Positions 44,755 to 57,684 of a stretch of DNA of 64,000 nt are shown piece after piece (position 1 is the first letter of the stretch; every line of letters begins with the position of its first letter). The translations under genes and the position numbers were made by a program. Location: the NCBI RefSeq assembly GCF_963662255.1, contig NC_085052.1:30886654-30950653 (forward strand), given 5' to 3'. Source of the DNA: Cinclus cinclus. Taxonomy: Eukaryota > Chordata > Aves > Passeriformes > Cinclidae. The notes beneath the pieces are model-generated. The model had not been told where the DNA came from and did not search any database. It saw only the letters and a program-made list of their open reading frames with translations.

Positions 44755-47700
44755 ATTTCCAAGATACCAGCTCCAGAGGTATCCAGGCCTTTCCCTATCA
44801 GCTATAACATCACAGAGGAGCAACCTTTTGTGGTGGTGATCTGAATGCCACTGTTAATTCCCAGGAGCTGGAATGTGGCTCTTGAGCAGCTCTTAGTGCT
44901 CAGCAGCTCCTTGCCCGGGCTCATCTCAAATCACTGACTCCACAGTGAAGTGTTCCCTGCAGCAGGTGACCAGAAGGAGCTGAGCCCTTTATAAACAACA
45001 GTTCTGGTAATATTAGTCACAGTTTGCATTGTAATGTTTTCCAGATGAAGGTTCATCATTGTGCAGTGTATTATATAGACAGTCTGAGAGATCACAGTCA
45101 ACTTCCTCTTTGGAAAATGGGTTTCTGAGAGGATCACTCGTTCCCAGGAACCTGGGATTTCTCAGGAATCCTGAAATGTTTCCCTACATTTATAGTGTTA
45201 TCCCCCTGCCTATTATTCCCAGCTGCAAAAATCTTGATTATAGGAAGGAACAATTTAGTTTTTTGTTTTTTTTTCCCAGAAGGACATAATTTCTGCTTTC
45301 CTCAGTACTGTGGTTCCCTGATCAGCCAGCCAGTTTGTTAAAGGGATTTTTTCCAAAGAAAATATAGACAAAAAACAGGTCAAAACATTTTTTTATCTTA
45401 ATTTACCTTACAGTCAGCTCCTCATCAGAGAATATGAAGAGCTTAATCTAAAAAGAATTTAATTGAACAGATTTTTAGGAACATGTAATATATACCACAA
45501 GAAAGACAAATTTCATGAAATGTTTTGTTTTGTCAGAAACTCATTTTTCCCTGACAAATGGATTTCAGGGGAAATTTTCCAGAAGGCCCTGCTCATTGGT
45601 CTGTGTGACTGGAGAAAAAATGAGAAGCGTGAACCAGGAAAAACAAAGACACAAAAAATTTTGTCAGAGGAGTTATTGTCTGATGGCAGCTGGCAAGGAA
45701 CATAGCTGGAATTCCTAGATCTCTTATTTTCCAAGGAAAACTCACACAAATACTGTTCTGCAACAGTCTCGTCTGGTTTTAGGCATTGCTGGAGTCCAGC
45801 ACGTTTCTACAGCCTGTTTTAACAACTAACTCATAATTTTAACTGGAGAAGCAACACCTGTCATCTTAACTTTGGTTTCTAAGAAGCATAAACCACAGTC
45901 AGGAGTTAAGATGGGCAATTCTTGGCCTGTCGAGGCACTTCATTTAACCTGTTTTAAAAACCCACTAAACCCAAACAAAACCAACTTTCTGCAAATCCCT
46001 TTGACCAATCTTTTGGCTCTTAAGTGAAGAAATGCCTTGATATTTTAAAATGTTTTGAAAAGCATCTGTGTTTTGAGCCCTTTCTTCCTCCATATCTGCT
46101 TACCTCATCCTTTATTTTGCAAGAGGACACCTGCTATTTGTGTTCATCGTGGGAGACTCCTGCAGCACTGCTGTGCTGATGGGAGCTAGACTCCAGTTTA
46201 TTTGATGAAATGAATCTAAAAAGAATGAGAGGCTCTCTTGATGTAGCAGGCATGTGATCATAGGTTTGGAGAATATTCTTGATATCTGTTTGATCACATA
46301 CGAGTTCTTTACACACTCTTAAAAAGGAAAAGCAGCAGCAGAGCTAACTCAAAGGAGAACCCCATAATGGCTCAGACTTAATGAGATCTTATTTTCCTTA
46401 TATAGTGAAATCATCCCATCCTTTCATTTCCCCAGGAGAACTTGGGGAGCTTGTAACAGAGGTGGTTGTTGCCTGTTGCCATGAAACACAGCTGTTTGCA
46501 AGGAAGATAACTCTCTGATGAAGGGATTTCATTTTCTTGTACATGGATGGGATGAAGCACACTCCTGCAGGTCTCAGGAAGGGCTCTGTGTGTGTAGGAG
46601 GCTGTCTCAGTCATGTTAAATTCATATTAGGTAACACTTCTGGAAATTACTGGAAAGTAGAGCTGTTGTTGATGCAAAAGGTCACAGACATTAATAGCCT
46701 GCAGAATTCCAGGGTGCAGAATTATTCAAAGCTGCCAAAACACAAAGGAAAATAACAGAAAAGAATGAGGGAAAGGAAAGATTTGAAACAATGGCATCTC
46801 TCTGTTATTACTGCTGTTATACTTTGGGTTTTTTAAAAACACTCATCTTGGAGGGAAACTGGGGTGTTAATTCTGAGCTGTTTTCTGCTTTCATCTTTTA
46901 AACAACAACAGGAAATGTGTCTTTTTTTTATTTGTGCTGCTTTTATTTCATTTAGAAGTTTTTGTAAAAATATGAACAGCAGTGAGTCTTGATGAAATGG
47001 TTGTTCTTCTGACTGAGAATGGCCTTTAAAGGGAGTCCAGTCTTACTTTTTTCAAAGGTTCCAGACCAAGACAGAAGAGGTGAAGGGCCAGAAAAGGGAA
47101 AGGGTGGAAGAGGAGGAAAGCAGTGAAAAGGAAGGGAGGCTGTTGAAGTTTCAGACAAGAATACAGGCTATTCTTTAGGATTGAAAATATTTTGTTGCTC
47201 AAAGAAAATCAAATTCCTCTATATTTAAGGCTGGTTGTATACTTGTTGCAGAGGCACAGAAGGGAAAAACATAGCTCTTGAAAGCCTTTGCAGAAAAAAA
47301 GGAATGAAAAGCACCAAGAATATCAAATGGTAAACTTGTGTGTTCTCCCTCCCTCCCTCTCACCAAGACTCACAGCTCCTCTTATTTTCCTCACAACCCC
47401 TTGCCAACATTCAGGAGTTCCAAGCAGGAGACAGAAAATAACAAAACATCTGTATTTATAGTCAGATTATATAGCTGGTATGATTTGATAGCCCAAGCTG
47501 GTAGCCAATGCTAGGCACGATCCTCTTCTATGAACACTTGGATTTATTATGCCAACAAAGTCACATTTTCATCCCTGCTGCTGACAGATCAGGTGTAGGC
47601 TTACAGCAAGTGAGGAATTGGGCAGATTAGGGGCTAGCTCTATTGTTCTGATTACAAATCACAAAGTCTTTGACTTGCTGAGTAAAATAGGAACAGACGT

Positions 47701-49464
47701 TTTCTCTTTTCCCTTTCTGACTGAAAAATGGAATTAGTGTTGTATTTTTAGCCACCCTTTCCCATCCCATCACCATTGCCTTCCTCTTTAATACAGATCA
47801 ATAGTTCTGTCCTTTCCAGCAGATATTTTCAGAACTCCACCAGTCTGCACTCACCCAGTAAAAGGAGAAAGCCCTGGTCCTTATCTGCATCCTCTTAATG
47901 TGACAAGTGCACTCCCTGGCTGATTTTATCTATCTTTCCTCCATTGTTCCTCCTACAAAGAAATGTTTGTAGGGATGGTTCAGGAGACAGCCAATGGTCT
48001 TTAACACCTTTCCCTCCTACATTTGCTTCCAGCAGTGATTATTGTCATGTGCTGTTTGGGGGAAGTGAGTTCTCTTCATGCTCCTGGCAGGTAAGTGTCT
48101 GAAGGATAGGATTCATGGCATTCATGGATGGTAGTTAATGGGCACAGCTGTAGTGTAATGCACAGAACTGGAGCTGACATTAGCTGTCTAATGCCCTGAG
48201 AAATTTATGGGCCAAGTGCCCCTTCCTGGAGGTATTTGGGGTGGCATAAAAACTCAGTAGGTAATGGAAAATGATCCTAGTAATTTTATATACTTTTTTT
48301 TCTATTCTTACACCATACCTGCCATGTTTGAGTTGTCTGTCAACTGGCAGAGTGCAGTGTGTTGATAATTATCCCAGCACATAAGGACACATGATCTGGC
48401 CTCTAATGAATGTAACAAGGTCTTTCCATGTTGGTGCAGAGACTGAATCATCTGATGTATGGACACTTAATCAAGAACTTTTCCTAGGGACTTGCAATCA
48501 GATGCTGACACAAAAAAAAAACAAGCAAAACCCCAAGTAACTCCTCCAAGCTTAAACAGTTAAGATAGATCTTACTGTTGATAAGAAAATGCAACTGTTT
48601 GTAATAGTTTAGTCAGTGTTTCTGCTCTAAATATCGCCCAAGGGGTGTACATTAGTTTGTCCAAACTATTGGCATAACACACAGGATCAAATAACTGTCA
48701 CTCTGAATGAAAAGGGGAAGGAGATGAAAATCAAGCCCACCAAATCCTTTTTCTTCTAAGGGAGAGAAAGTAAGAGTTTGTATTCCTGTTATGTGCCTGC
48801 CACTCTCCCATCCTGCCCTTTGCTTTCCTCTGGTCACAGGTAATCAGAAGAGCCAGGGAATCTGAGACAGGCTTGATGGGGAATTAGATCCCGTGTAAAT
48901 GCTGTCAGTGTGCTTGCCTGACTCTGAATATCAGTTCATACCTTGCCAGGTGATGAAGAAGGCTGGAATATTTATATTTAGCTCCTATTCAAGTGGCTGC
49001 TGTTTGCTGGAGCATTGATTGTAGCTGTAGTTGTGGGTGTGCGTGCAGGGAGTGTGTGTGGCAATCTCAGATGAAGAAGGTTATCATCTAAGGAGCTGAG
49101 GAATACTCAGGGATGGCAGTCACCCCTAACATTTAGCTTGTGTAAATCATGACAAAGAGAGTTAAAAAAAATATCTGCATCAAGCTTCTACTGTGGAGCA
49201 CCTGGATAAAGATACCAAGGATCAAGCAATAGTCATCTCTAGAGCAGTGGAAATTTCACCACACAGGCAGTTAAATCTATTAATGCAAAAGGGTAGAGAA
49301 ATATTTTATAGTTGTATTAATATTATAATCTATATTATCATGCCGATTGTTAGAATATAATAATCTATATTAATAGTAATTCAGTTGCCCTTGTAAGAGT
49401 TCCAAAAACATCTTGTAAAATGAAGGCTTTTGTTTTATTTTGTTACGGTTTTTTGTGTTTCTTT
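44755..49464. other. Unassigned noncoding DNA
   Basis: There are 4.7 kb without a recognised gene or transposon. A short (CCCT)n patch lies at 47346-47360. The 13-mer ATAATCTATATTA is repeated at 49325-49337 and 49360-49372. All open frames are at most 80 codons. Confidence 0.5.
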
Positions 49465-49479
49465 GGGGGGGGGGGGGGG
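49465..49479 (+). repeat. G15 homopolymer in T-rich DNA
   Basis: Fifteen uninterrupted G within a T/G-rich block (49430-49514) that also contains a run of T at about 49501-49513. Confidence 0.95.
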
Positions 49480-49514
49480 CGTTGTTTGGTTTTTTTGGGT
49501 TTTTTTTTTTTTAG

Positions 49515-52020
49515 TAACTGAGAGCCGATTCCAGGGCGCAGATCCTGTATCAAACAGGCCAAGTGCTGCACTTGGAGTTGTGTGAAGTGAATATAAGCTC
49601 AGGCTCAGAGTGCACCACAGGTTCCTCGGAATGGCAGGAATCTCATGTGTTTGAAATGGTCCTACTTTAGCTATTGACCAAACTGTTTTTAACTTTTTAC
49701 GTCATATTTATCTGTCACTATGTCAGAAATCATCTCCTAACAGTCCTGGTGTCCCTACTCCAAGCTCCAGACTCAGCAGTACCAAAATTCTGATGCACTG
49801 TTTGCCTGATCTCAGAGAGAGTGGGTAAAGAAGCCCTGAGGATGTGTAGGCACCACTCACCAGGAGCAATGGGGATTGCAGAGGATTTTTCTGCAGCAGG
49901 ATGTCTTCCTCAGCATTTAAACAGGGGCAAGGAAACTCGTGGGATTCAAATATACAATTCAGCTAGGCTGCAAGCTTTCCTGGTGATGCTTGTACTTGAT
50001 TTGCTAAGTCCACGAAGAAAAATCAGATTTTTTAAACAAAGAAATCCTTAAGAAAATTCTGGTCCCTCAGTTTTTTTCATGTTAGTGTCCTATGAAGTTG
50101 ACAGAAAGAACTTGCATGTGGTAGGAAAGTCTTTTGCATGTTATTGCATCCTGTCTTTCCTTCTTTCACAGAAACCACAAGTGCTAACAAAATTTGGAGA
50201 AGGCAGAGAGTCTGACTGATTACATCCACTGTTTTCTTTCCTGCTTTAAGTTGTCATGCCAGCATTTTGTGACAGTGCTTCTGAAAGACATAAGGAGGGA
50301 CAAGTCTTAGGTATTTTTTTTTAAATGTTTAAGTTTCACTGGAGTTTCAGCTTACTTGAGTTTGAAATTCACACTAAAGATAATTGAGAAGAGACAAAGG
50401 CATCTGTTGCTTACTGTCAGTATTTCATTCTCATTCAAATTATTGCAGGACTGGTTTGAAACTCAGCTGACATCTTCCTGAGGTGTTGTCACTGCTTGAT
50501 AGTTCCTCATCATTGTGAGATTAATAGAGGGGAAATACTATGTTTTTTCTTCCCTCTGGGACTTTGATCCAGTGTTTCTGTTTTTTGGAAACACCTAGTG
50601 GATCAGACTGAGCCTCAGGAATATAGGGTGCAAGTATTTTGGGAGCACCAGCTCTCCATGAGACTGTCTTTGAGAAACAACATGGTTTGTAAATTGATCT
50701 ATAACACTCTGATGTACAGCATACCATCTGAGCTTTGCACAGCATGGCAGGGATGTTGGTTCCCATGACAAACAAACTCCTTTTGCAGCTACCATGGCCT
50801 GGCTCATTTTCTGGAGCCAATGGGCTCTAGAAGAAAACCCTGCAAGGCTGACCCAGCCAGGGCTCTCCCGTTCTTGCTCCTTCCCTCACACACTTCCCTG
50901 CATGGCTTCACTCCTGCTTTTTCCTGGCAGAGACAGGAGCCAGTGCCCGGGAGCTCCAATGCCATGCAGAACAGGGGGCTGGCACATCAGAAATATCTTT
51001 TTGAGGCTGTCTTTGTGTGCAGGCGCTCTCCGAGATGGGTGACCTCAGGGAGACTCCAGAGACAGTAAAAGGCAGAAAATCTTTCAGCTGGTGCCATTTA
51101 ATAATGAAAACACATTTCAGCTCCTCATTTGCAGCCACGTGTATGGGCTGCCTTTTTCACTTGAAAAAGAAATCTTCGGGAGAGCAAGAATAACCGGTGT
51201 TTTTGAAAGAGTTTTGCTACATGAGCTGTAACAAACTGACAGCACTATAAAGCTATTTATGGATCCGTAGTTTCAGACCAGGATGCTCAATAAAGGCTGA
51301 TGGAGTAGATTTCTTATGTGAATTTAAGTTAACTTATGTAAAGGCATTATTTCTTTGGGAAATCTGGTTCTTTTTTCCCTTTTCTTAAGCAGTTTTTCCA
51401 AGCAATACTCTGATACCTGAATTACTTGCCCAGTGCAACAGGAATGAAGAAAGGAGTATCCTTGATGCTCCCATTGACACTAAATGGGAAGTCACACACT
51501 GAGAACTAAGGGTGAAGAAAATGTCTTTTGAGAGTTCTGATCTTCAGTGGTGTTTAGATATCTTCTTTGACTCTATTGCTTTCATATAGTGACTACTGTC
51601 ACACTCTAGTTACCTTCCCTGAGGTCAATAAACATTCCTCTGGTTCATTCTGGGAAGAGAAATAATGAGAATTTTCAGTTCTTCTCCTCTTTTTTCCTCT
51701 TTTAGCTTATCTTCCTACTTTCAGTGCTTCAGTTTGATCACTCGACAGTGCCCATCTCATTCAGCTGCCAAAATAAACCTCATTGAAAACCTGCATCCCT
51801 CCTGTTCTTGAAATGAGACACACTGGAGTTGTTTTGCTGCTTTCCTGGGAACAATGGGGAAGCTGTGCTGCTGGCAGCAGTACACGTCTGCTGGCATGGA
51901 CTGTGACTGTGTAGGCATCCCTGCTCCTCAGCAGGATGCTGCATGCCAGCGAGGGGATGATCTGCTTCTGCTGGAGCTGCCTGGCAGCGTGCAGCGAGTG
52001 CCTCCTGGGTTTGACACAGC
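49515..52020. other. Unassigned noncoding DNA
   Basis: Frames of up to 106 codons overlap on both strands and show no domain. A TATAAAG word (near 51246) followed closely by CAATAAAGG (near 51288) recalls an LTR core, but the spacing is too short to support that. No repeat family is recognised. Confidence 0.45.
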
Positions 52021-52051
52021 GTGTGTGTGTGTGTGTGTGTGTGTGCGTGTG
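52021..52051 (+). repeat. (GT)n microsatellite
   Basis: Twelve perfect GT units, one C interruption at 52046 and two further GT units. Confidence 0.95.
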
Positions 52052-52604
52052 GAAAGGCTGCAGGATGGGCAGGTTGGGCATTTTGCACCGAAGGTTTTGC
52101 CCACAGGTACGGATATAATGTCGGTTCTCTCAGGGAGAGACTTCAGTGGTTGAGAAAGTGGTAAAAAAAATTATCTTAAATGTCTAAACACTGGGCAATT
52201 TATTAATAATGTGATACATTTAGTATGTTGGCCCACAGCTTTTTCACACCCAAAGGGTGAGTATTACAGTTCTTTCCAATGTAGCAGTGCAGAATAAGAC
52301 ATTATTTCTTCCAAGTGTGTAGATATAAGAAAACAAAAGCCTTTTGGCAAAGGAATGCCATGCTATTCAGCAGAGAACTACAGCAAACCACTTACTCCAC
52401 CACCGAAACATAGCAAATGTGTTTCTCAGCAGAGGAATGTGTCTTGGTAAACTAAATCTTTTGCTTGGCACAGATGCAGCACTGATTAAGAAACTAGAAA
52501 GCTTTATAGCTGTGTCTGTTTACACAGGTCAGAGAGTCTTTGTTCACTGTGGCTAATTATGTTGATTCTCAGAAATTTGGAGGCAACACGAAAAGTATGC
52601 TGTG
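52052..52604. other. Unassigned noncoding DNA
   Basis: Nothing is recognised between the GT repeat and the CR1 fragment. A 70-codon frame (52344-52556) has no domain. Confidence 0.5.
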
Positions 52605-52842
52605 AGGAGCTTTAATGACAATGGATATTAAGGGGAAAATTCCCCTTTGAATGGATTGTCAAGTATTGGAACAGACTGCTCAGGGAACTGGTTGGATCAC
52701 CATCCCTGGAGGTGTTTAAAGATGTGTAGATGTGTCATTTAGGGACATGATTTAGGGGTGGACTTGGCAGTGCCCGGGTAGTGGTTGGACTTGATGGCTT
52801 TAAGGGTCTTTTCTAAGCTAAACTGTTCCAAGATTCTGTGAC
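52605..52842 (+). mobile_element. CR1-type LINE, truncated 3' end
   Basis: This is a CR1 3' end in plus orientation. Recognisable blocks, in order: 'ggaacagactgctcaggga' near 52669, 'ccatccctggaggtgttta' near 52702, 'gtagatgtgtcatttaggga' near 52726, 'ggacttggcagtgcccgg' near 52760, 'gttggacttgatggctttaa' near 52784 and a closing GATTCTGTGA near 52833. It belongs to a CR1 subgroup distinct from the two other copies. It is truncated at the 5' end, non-coding and old. Confidence 0.9.
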
Positions 52843-55649
52843 AAAAATAACAACAATTGGGAAATTGTGCTGCACATCACATCTTTATTTTGGTTACCAA
52901 GTAAATGGTTTTGTATAAAATGTTCACAGTCATGGCCTGAAGTCTGTGCACAAACACAGGAAAAGTCCTTTGAAGGCTCGCTGGAAGGGCAATTTGGATA
53001 TTTTGTAATTATTAAAACCCTCCTGACTGAGTTTATGCTGTTATGTATAGGTCATTCAAAAAGATACTTTCTAACAGCAAAAACCTTTGCACAAGGGAAA
53101 AATCAGTGTAGAACATGCTGAAACCTGAATTGTAGGGGGGGGAAAAAAAAAGTCACAGAAAGATTTGTTTTGCCCATTCAAATCAAGGATTTGTATCTGG
53201 CTTTGTATAGTTGCATGCATCCCAAATTTTCCTTTTTAAAAATACTACCAGTTGGTACAAGGAGGATTAGCTCCTTGCAACAAGATAAATGTATGAATAA
53301 AGAGTTCTGTGAGGCTCCCTGAGTCCATCCTGCCAGAAAGATGATAGGGAAATCTCCTGGGTGAGTGTCTGCAGTGCTCTTTGAAAAATGGCCTGGATGT
53401 GTGGGTAGCCAGCAATAAAAACTGGCAGATTTACATTCTTTTGAGCACTCAAGCAGTCACCAGGGAATATGTCCAGCTTAAAGCATTTCAAAATTCATGA
53501 GCCAGAATTCCAAAATCATTGAGGAGTTTGTCTAAATAGTGATTAGGGAAAAAAAGTTGTGTTACTTTGCATTCTGCTGATTTAAACTATATATAACAGC
53601 AGTTTGTTTGTATGTTTGTTTTCCACAGATGACCTGCAGTTTGTCATGAGGCTCACATCTCTCACATGAACACCCCATCTCACCAGAATAAGACTGGAAA
53701 ACGTGAGTGCTCATGGTGAATCTCATGGCAAAACATGGCTGTTCCTCTCCAGCACTTTGGATTGCATGGATTATGCTCTGTTTTGGATATCTAAACCCTA
53801 GAGTCAACCCCCAGGTTTTGCAGTGTGGCTTATTCTAATCAGTAAGACATTCATGTTTTCCACCTTTGCCTCGAATTTGCTCTACAGTCTTCAGCTCCCT
53901 TGTGACTGCCAGCCAGGGGTTGGAGATGTCGCTGTTGCATTTCAGCAAGACAGGTACAGATATTTCTGTACCGAACTTGCCACTGGCTTTTCAGCCAAAA
54001 ATCTACCAGAGGTCTGTAACCATCCAGACTGGGAAAAGTGAGATGGATTTCGTTTGTGCCCAGGTTTGTGCCACAAGATGTGGCATGTCCTCACTCAGCA
54101 TGAGCTCAGCATCACCCGCATTACCACCAGCTCTCACTTGAGGGCCACAGATCTTCAGTTTAGCAGCTCCTGCCTGCCTCAGATTAATCCACTTGGAAAG
54201 GGAGTGGGATTGCTCTCTGTCTCTCGGTAGCATTAATTTTCAAACAGAAGGCAGGGTGATCAATAACCTATTCTTCTGGCAGTTTTACTTAGTTTATTCC
54301 TGTGTCAGATATTAATTTCCTCAGCAATTTTACCACCTGCAGGGTTGATGCCATCCATTCAGTCTGCCATGACCATTGGCCTGTCCCTAACTCTAGTGTG
54401 TCACACCAGTCTCCATGTGGCCCTGAGCCACAGCACAGCTTGTGTGGGTAAGATTAAATAATTCAGAGCCGCATGTAATTGGCCATCCCTGAACTAAGCA
54501 ATCATTTGTGATTTATCCCAAAGCATTCAGCAAATGCAGCTGTTTCCATCCACCTGTACAGCTCTGTTAAGTTAGGGAGCTGCAGAAGCTGAACCCAGCA
54601 GTTCTGCTTGTTAAAGGGTGTGTTGTGGCATGTTACTCTTTAGCAGAAAGAACTGGAAGGTCTGATTTTGAGATCCTTATCTGGAGAGGTTAAATACAAA
54701 GGCCTCCCTAGTAAGAACACAGGTTTTGTTTTTTTTGTTTTATCACAAAAAGGGATATTGTCAAAGTAAAAGCACCTGAAATTAATGAAATTAAGGGCTT
54801 AAGGTCACAATTCTATTTTCGCCATTTAGAACAAAATTAACAAAAGTTGCCAAACAGACCAAGAAGGATTCCTTTGCAACCACATGGGCTGTGCCTGGCA
54901 GAGGAACTGCATGTACATCTGCTTTTCCAGCTCTGACCAAGGAAGCTGTCTGTCCCTCATGCTAGATCTGTCTGTTTAAAACCATAGAACAAAATGCAAT
55001 TTTGTACTGTTGAGCAGCAGCAGACAGACAATGAAAGAAAAAATGGACAGTCTCTAACCTCTTAGGACAATCACATTTTTGTGGCAGATAGTTTCTGTGT
55101 TTCTCTTTCCCTCTTGTTTTTTGGAGTATTTATGTACAGTGAAGAGGACCTCTGTTTCCTGAGAAATCATCTGTCCCTGCTGCTTATACCCTATTTGATG
55201 TCATGATCTTGGTTGCTGTGGAAATGATTAAGCTGTCATCAACAAATTCAGATGGGGAATAAGCTCTGGGAGAAGATGACACAACATTCCTTCTTTTATG
55301 CAAATGTGCGCAGTTAAGAACGGCAAACAAACAAGCAGGCAAAATACAGAGGCAAACACCCTTTTGCCCCCAGTTCACTATCCAGACTGAGCAGACTGTT
55401 TTAAATAAGCACATTTTTCCCAGAGGGTGTCAGATGGTGCCTAGAAAACGTCACCCACTGCTGTGGAAGTGGCAGAAGGGAGCTAGAGGCCAGTGAATGT
55501 CTTCTCGTCTCTTTGGCTTGAAAGGTGTGATCCTTTGTGATCCCTGGGATCCAGCTATCCAAAACAGATGCCAGAACCCCCTCTGTCCTGAGCTTTAAGC
55601 AGGTCATGACAGGTCCAATAAGTTGCACAGGTAAGTAAGAGTAGCACAC
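52843..55649. other. Unassigned noncoding DNA
   Basis: No gene is recognised. A G8A10 run lies near 53136-53152. Frames of 60-91 codons overlap on both strands, for example 53866-54141 (plus) against 54003-54233 (minus). Confidence 0.5.
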
Positions 55650-55665
55650 TTTTTTTTTTTTTTTT
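55650..55665 (+). repeat. T16 homopolymer
   Basis: Sixteen uninterrupted T. Confidence 0.9.
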
Positions 55666-57668
55666 GTGAGTACAAACAAATATGCAGCAGGCAGAGCACC
55701 AGAACTGTGTCCTCTGCCCTTAAATAGCTGCCCAGGGCTGTGTTAAGCACAGCAAGTCACAGTGGGAAAAGTGATGCTCCCCGACATTAGATGAGGTTAT
55801 GTTGGCTCAGGAAAATGAAATGCCTCCCAGAAGAATCTTTGGATTTAATTAATATGTGTTCAGAGTAAGATGGCTGTTCTCCAGAGAGGACTGGTGTTAA
55901 CCACCACCTGATTGCATCTGGAATTGCACAGGGGATTTTTCAGTATTTGGTGAATATAAATGGGGAGCGGGTCACCTAGGCTGTGTATTTGTAGTTGTAA
56001 TTAGAAAGACAAACTGTGTGGGAAGAGAAAGTCAACAATGATCCTGATAATTAGTTTAAGACTGCTGTGCATGTCTGCTGTGTTCTTTGAGGTTCTGCAA
56101 TGCACCTGTCTCAGTGGTGGAGGTAAATACCTTATAGTAAGTCCAACCCAGCTGCTATGACTTTCCAGTCTCGGCAGCATTAATGTCTCAAACATAGTCT
56201 ATGGTCAGGAAAGGGTCGGAAAATTCTCAAGAGGAAACAAACTAGGGTTGTTTTCTCATTGGAGAACTCTCTTAAAATTCTGGGGCTTTTTTTCCAGGGT
56301 CTCCTAGATATAAAACTCAAAGCCTTTATTTGCTCTTTACCTGCATCTTAGATTATACACAGCATAAGGAGAAGTTGATAAGTGACTAAGATACTCTTAT
56401 TCAGACATCAATAGGACATTATAAGGTTATATAGATTCAGGCTGGTACCAAGAAAATCTTTCTTGAACTTCTAAAATAATTCCTGATGCTTCCAGAAATG
56501 TGTTGAGGGAGTTTCCACTCAAGAAATAGGAGCTGCTTCTTTGTTCTTTGTGATGACAACTTCTCAGAGAAGGCATGGCCTGAGACATGTTTTGAATCAG
56601 GGACTTCATTCTCTTTGGATGATGCTGTGAAACTGCACCAACTGAATGAGAATTCATTTTGGATGTAATTTTTGTTTCCTGCTCCTGATGCTATTTGGGG
56701 GCATTATGGGGCTGTTTGGGTCCCAGGTTTTAAATACCCATCTACATCTTTGAGCATTTTCTTGAAACACCTCCTCAGTAACTTTTTAAGTGGCAAAATG
56801 TTGTATTGCCACTTATAGGGCAATATATAAGTTTCAAAAAAACTATTTAGAGGTTTTCTCTCAAATTTGCCCAAAATCAAGACAAAAGGATGAAAATGAA
56901 CACATGCACAAAGGGGAGGGGGTGAAATGAAATGTCACACTCAGTTATTCCTTGAATTTCTAATCCATAGCACACAGCATTACAATAGCTAAACTTCTCA
57001 TTATATAGCAAGACAAAGAAAACTTTCCTTTTCTTTGTTTTTGATGGGGGCAGAAAATAGATTTAATCTTGGATCTAGTCAAAAGTGCAAGACTATTTTC
57101 CTTCTTGTTTTATGCTATACAGTCTTTCCTCTTGCAAGTTTACAGCTGTGTAAGTCCACCAGCTTCAGGGGAATTCTTACTTACAGCAAGTGCAAGAGAG
57201 GCAGCAAAGTCATTTGCAATGATATGTGAGAAAGCCAAAGAGTACAAGGTGGGTTTCTCCTCAGGACCTGATGTTGCTCCATTAGAAATATCCCAGGGAT
57301 TTGTTACGTGGCCTTGCATTTTGAATGCCACACTGCAGTTCTTGGTTCAGCAATGGGACACACAGCACTTCATGAGACATCCTGGAGAGCAAGGACTTAT
57401 CACAGGCAGGCCAGTGAAGGGGAGCAAGGAGAGGCTTGGTCCCTTGGCAAGACTACAAAGTGCCTTATGTTTTAATGACAGATGGTGTCAAACACTGCAT
57501 TGATATGCCTCAGAATTAATATATCAGCAGTTAGCACAAGAGGTAGTTATCCATGACTAGGAGATGTCATTACAGAAATAATGCAAATATTGATAGCAGT
57601 TAGTCATGGGACTCTCAGTGTAGCTTCTCCTTATCCTTATATTCCTTTCCCCACCCTCCCCTCCCACC
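55666..57668. other. Unassigned noncoding DNA
   Basis: The 144-codon plus-strand frame 57069-57503 is the largest here. It overlaps another plus-phase frame (57035-57229) and a minus-strand frame (57140-57331), and shows no recognised domain. No interspersed repeat is recognised. Confidence 0.45.
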
Positions 57669-57684
57669 TTTTTTTTTTTTTTTT
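57669..57684 (+). repeat. T16 homopolymer next to a pyrimidine-rich stretch
   Basis: Sixteen uninterrupted T preceded by a C-rich pyrimidine stretch (about 57648-57668). Confidence 0.9.

Noticed and set aside
44173..44823. 216-codon and 166-codon frames rich in Ile-His-Pro-Ser
   Set aside because: They are translations of the GGAT/GAT array. The repeat keeps every minus-strand phase open, so the length carries no coding evidence.
49325..49372. Repeated 13-mer ATAATCTATATTA
   Set aside because: It lies in highly AT-rich DNA where such repeats arise easily, and there are no further copies or symmetry.
51240..51295. TATAAAG followed by CAATAAAGG as an LTR core
   Set aside because: The two signals are only about 40 bases apart and no LTR ends or duplications were found.
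57069..57503. 144-codon plus-strand frame
   Set aside because: It overlaps other frames in different phases, has no recognised domain and has no splice or promoter context.
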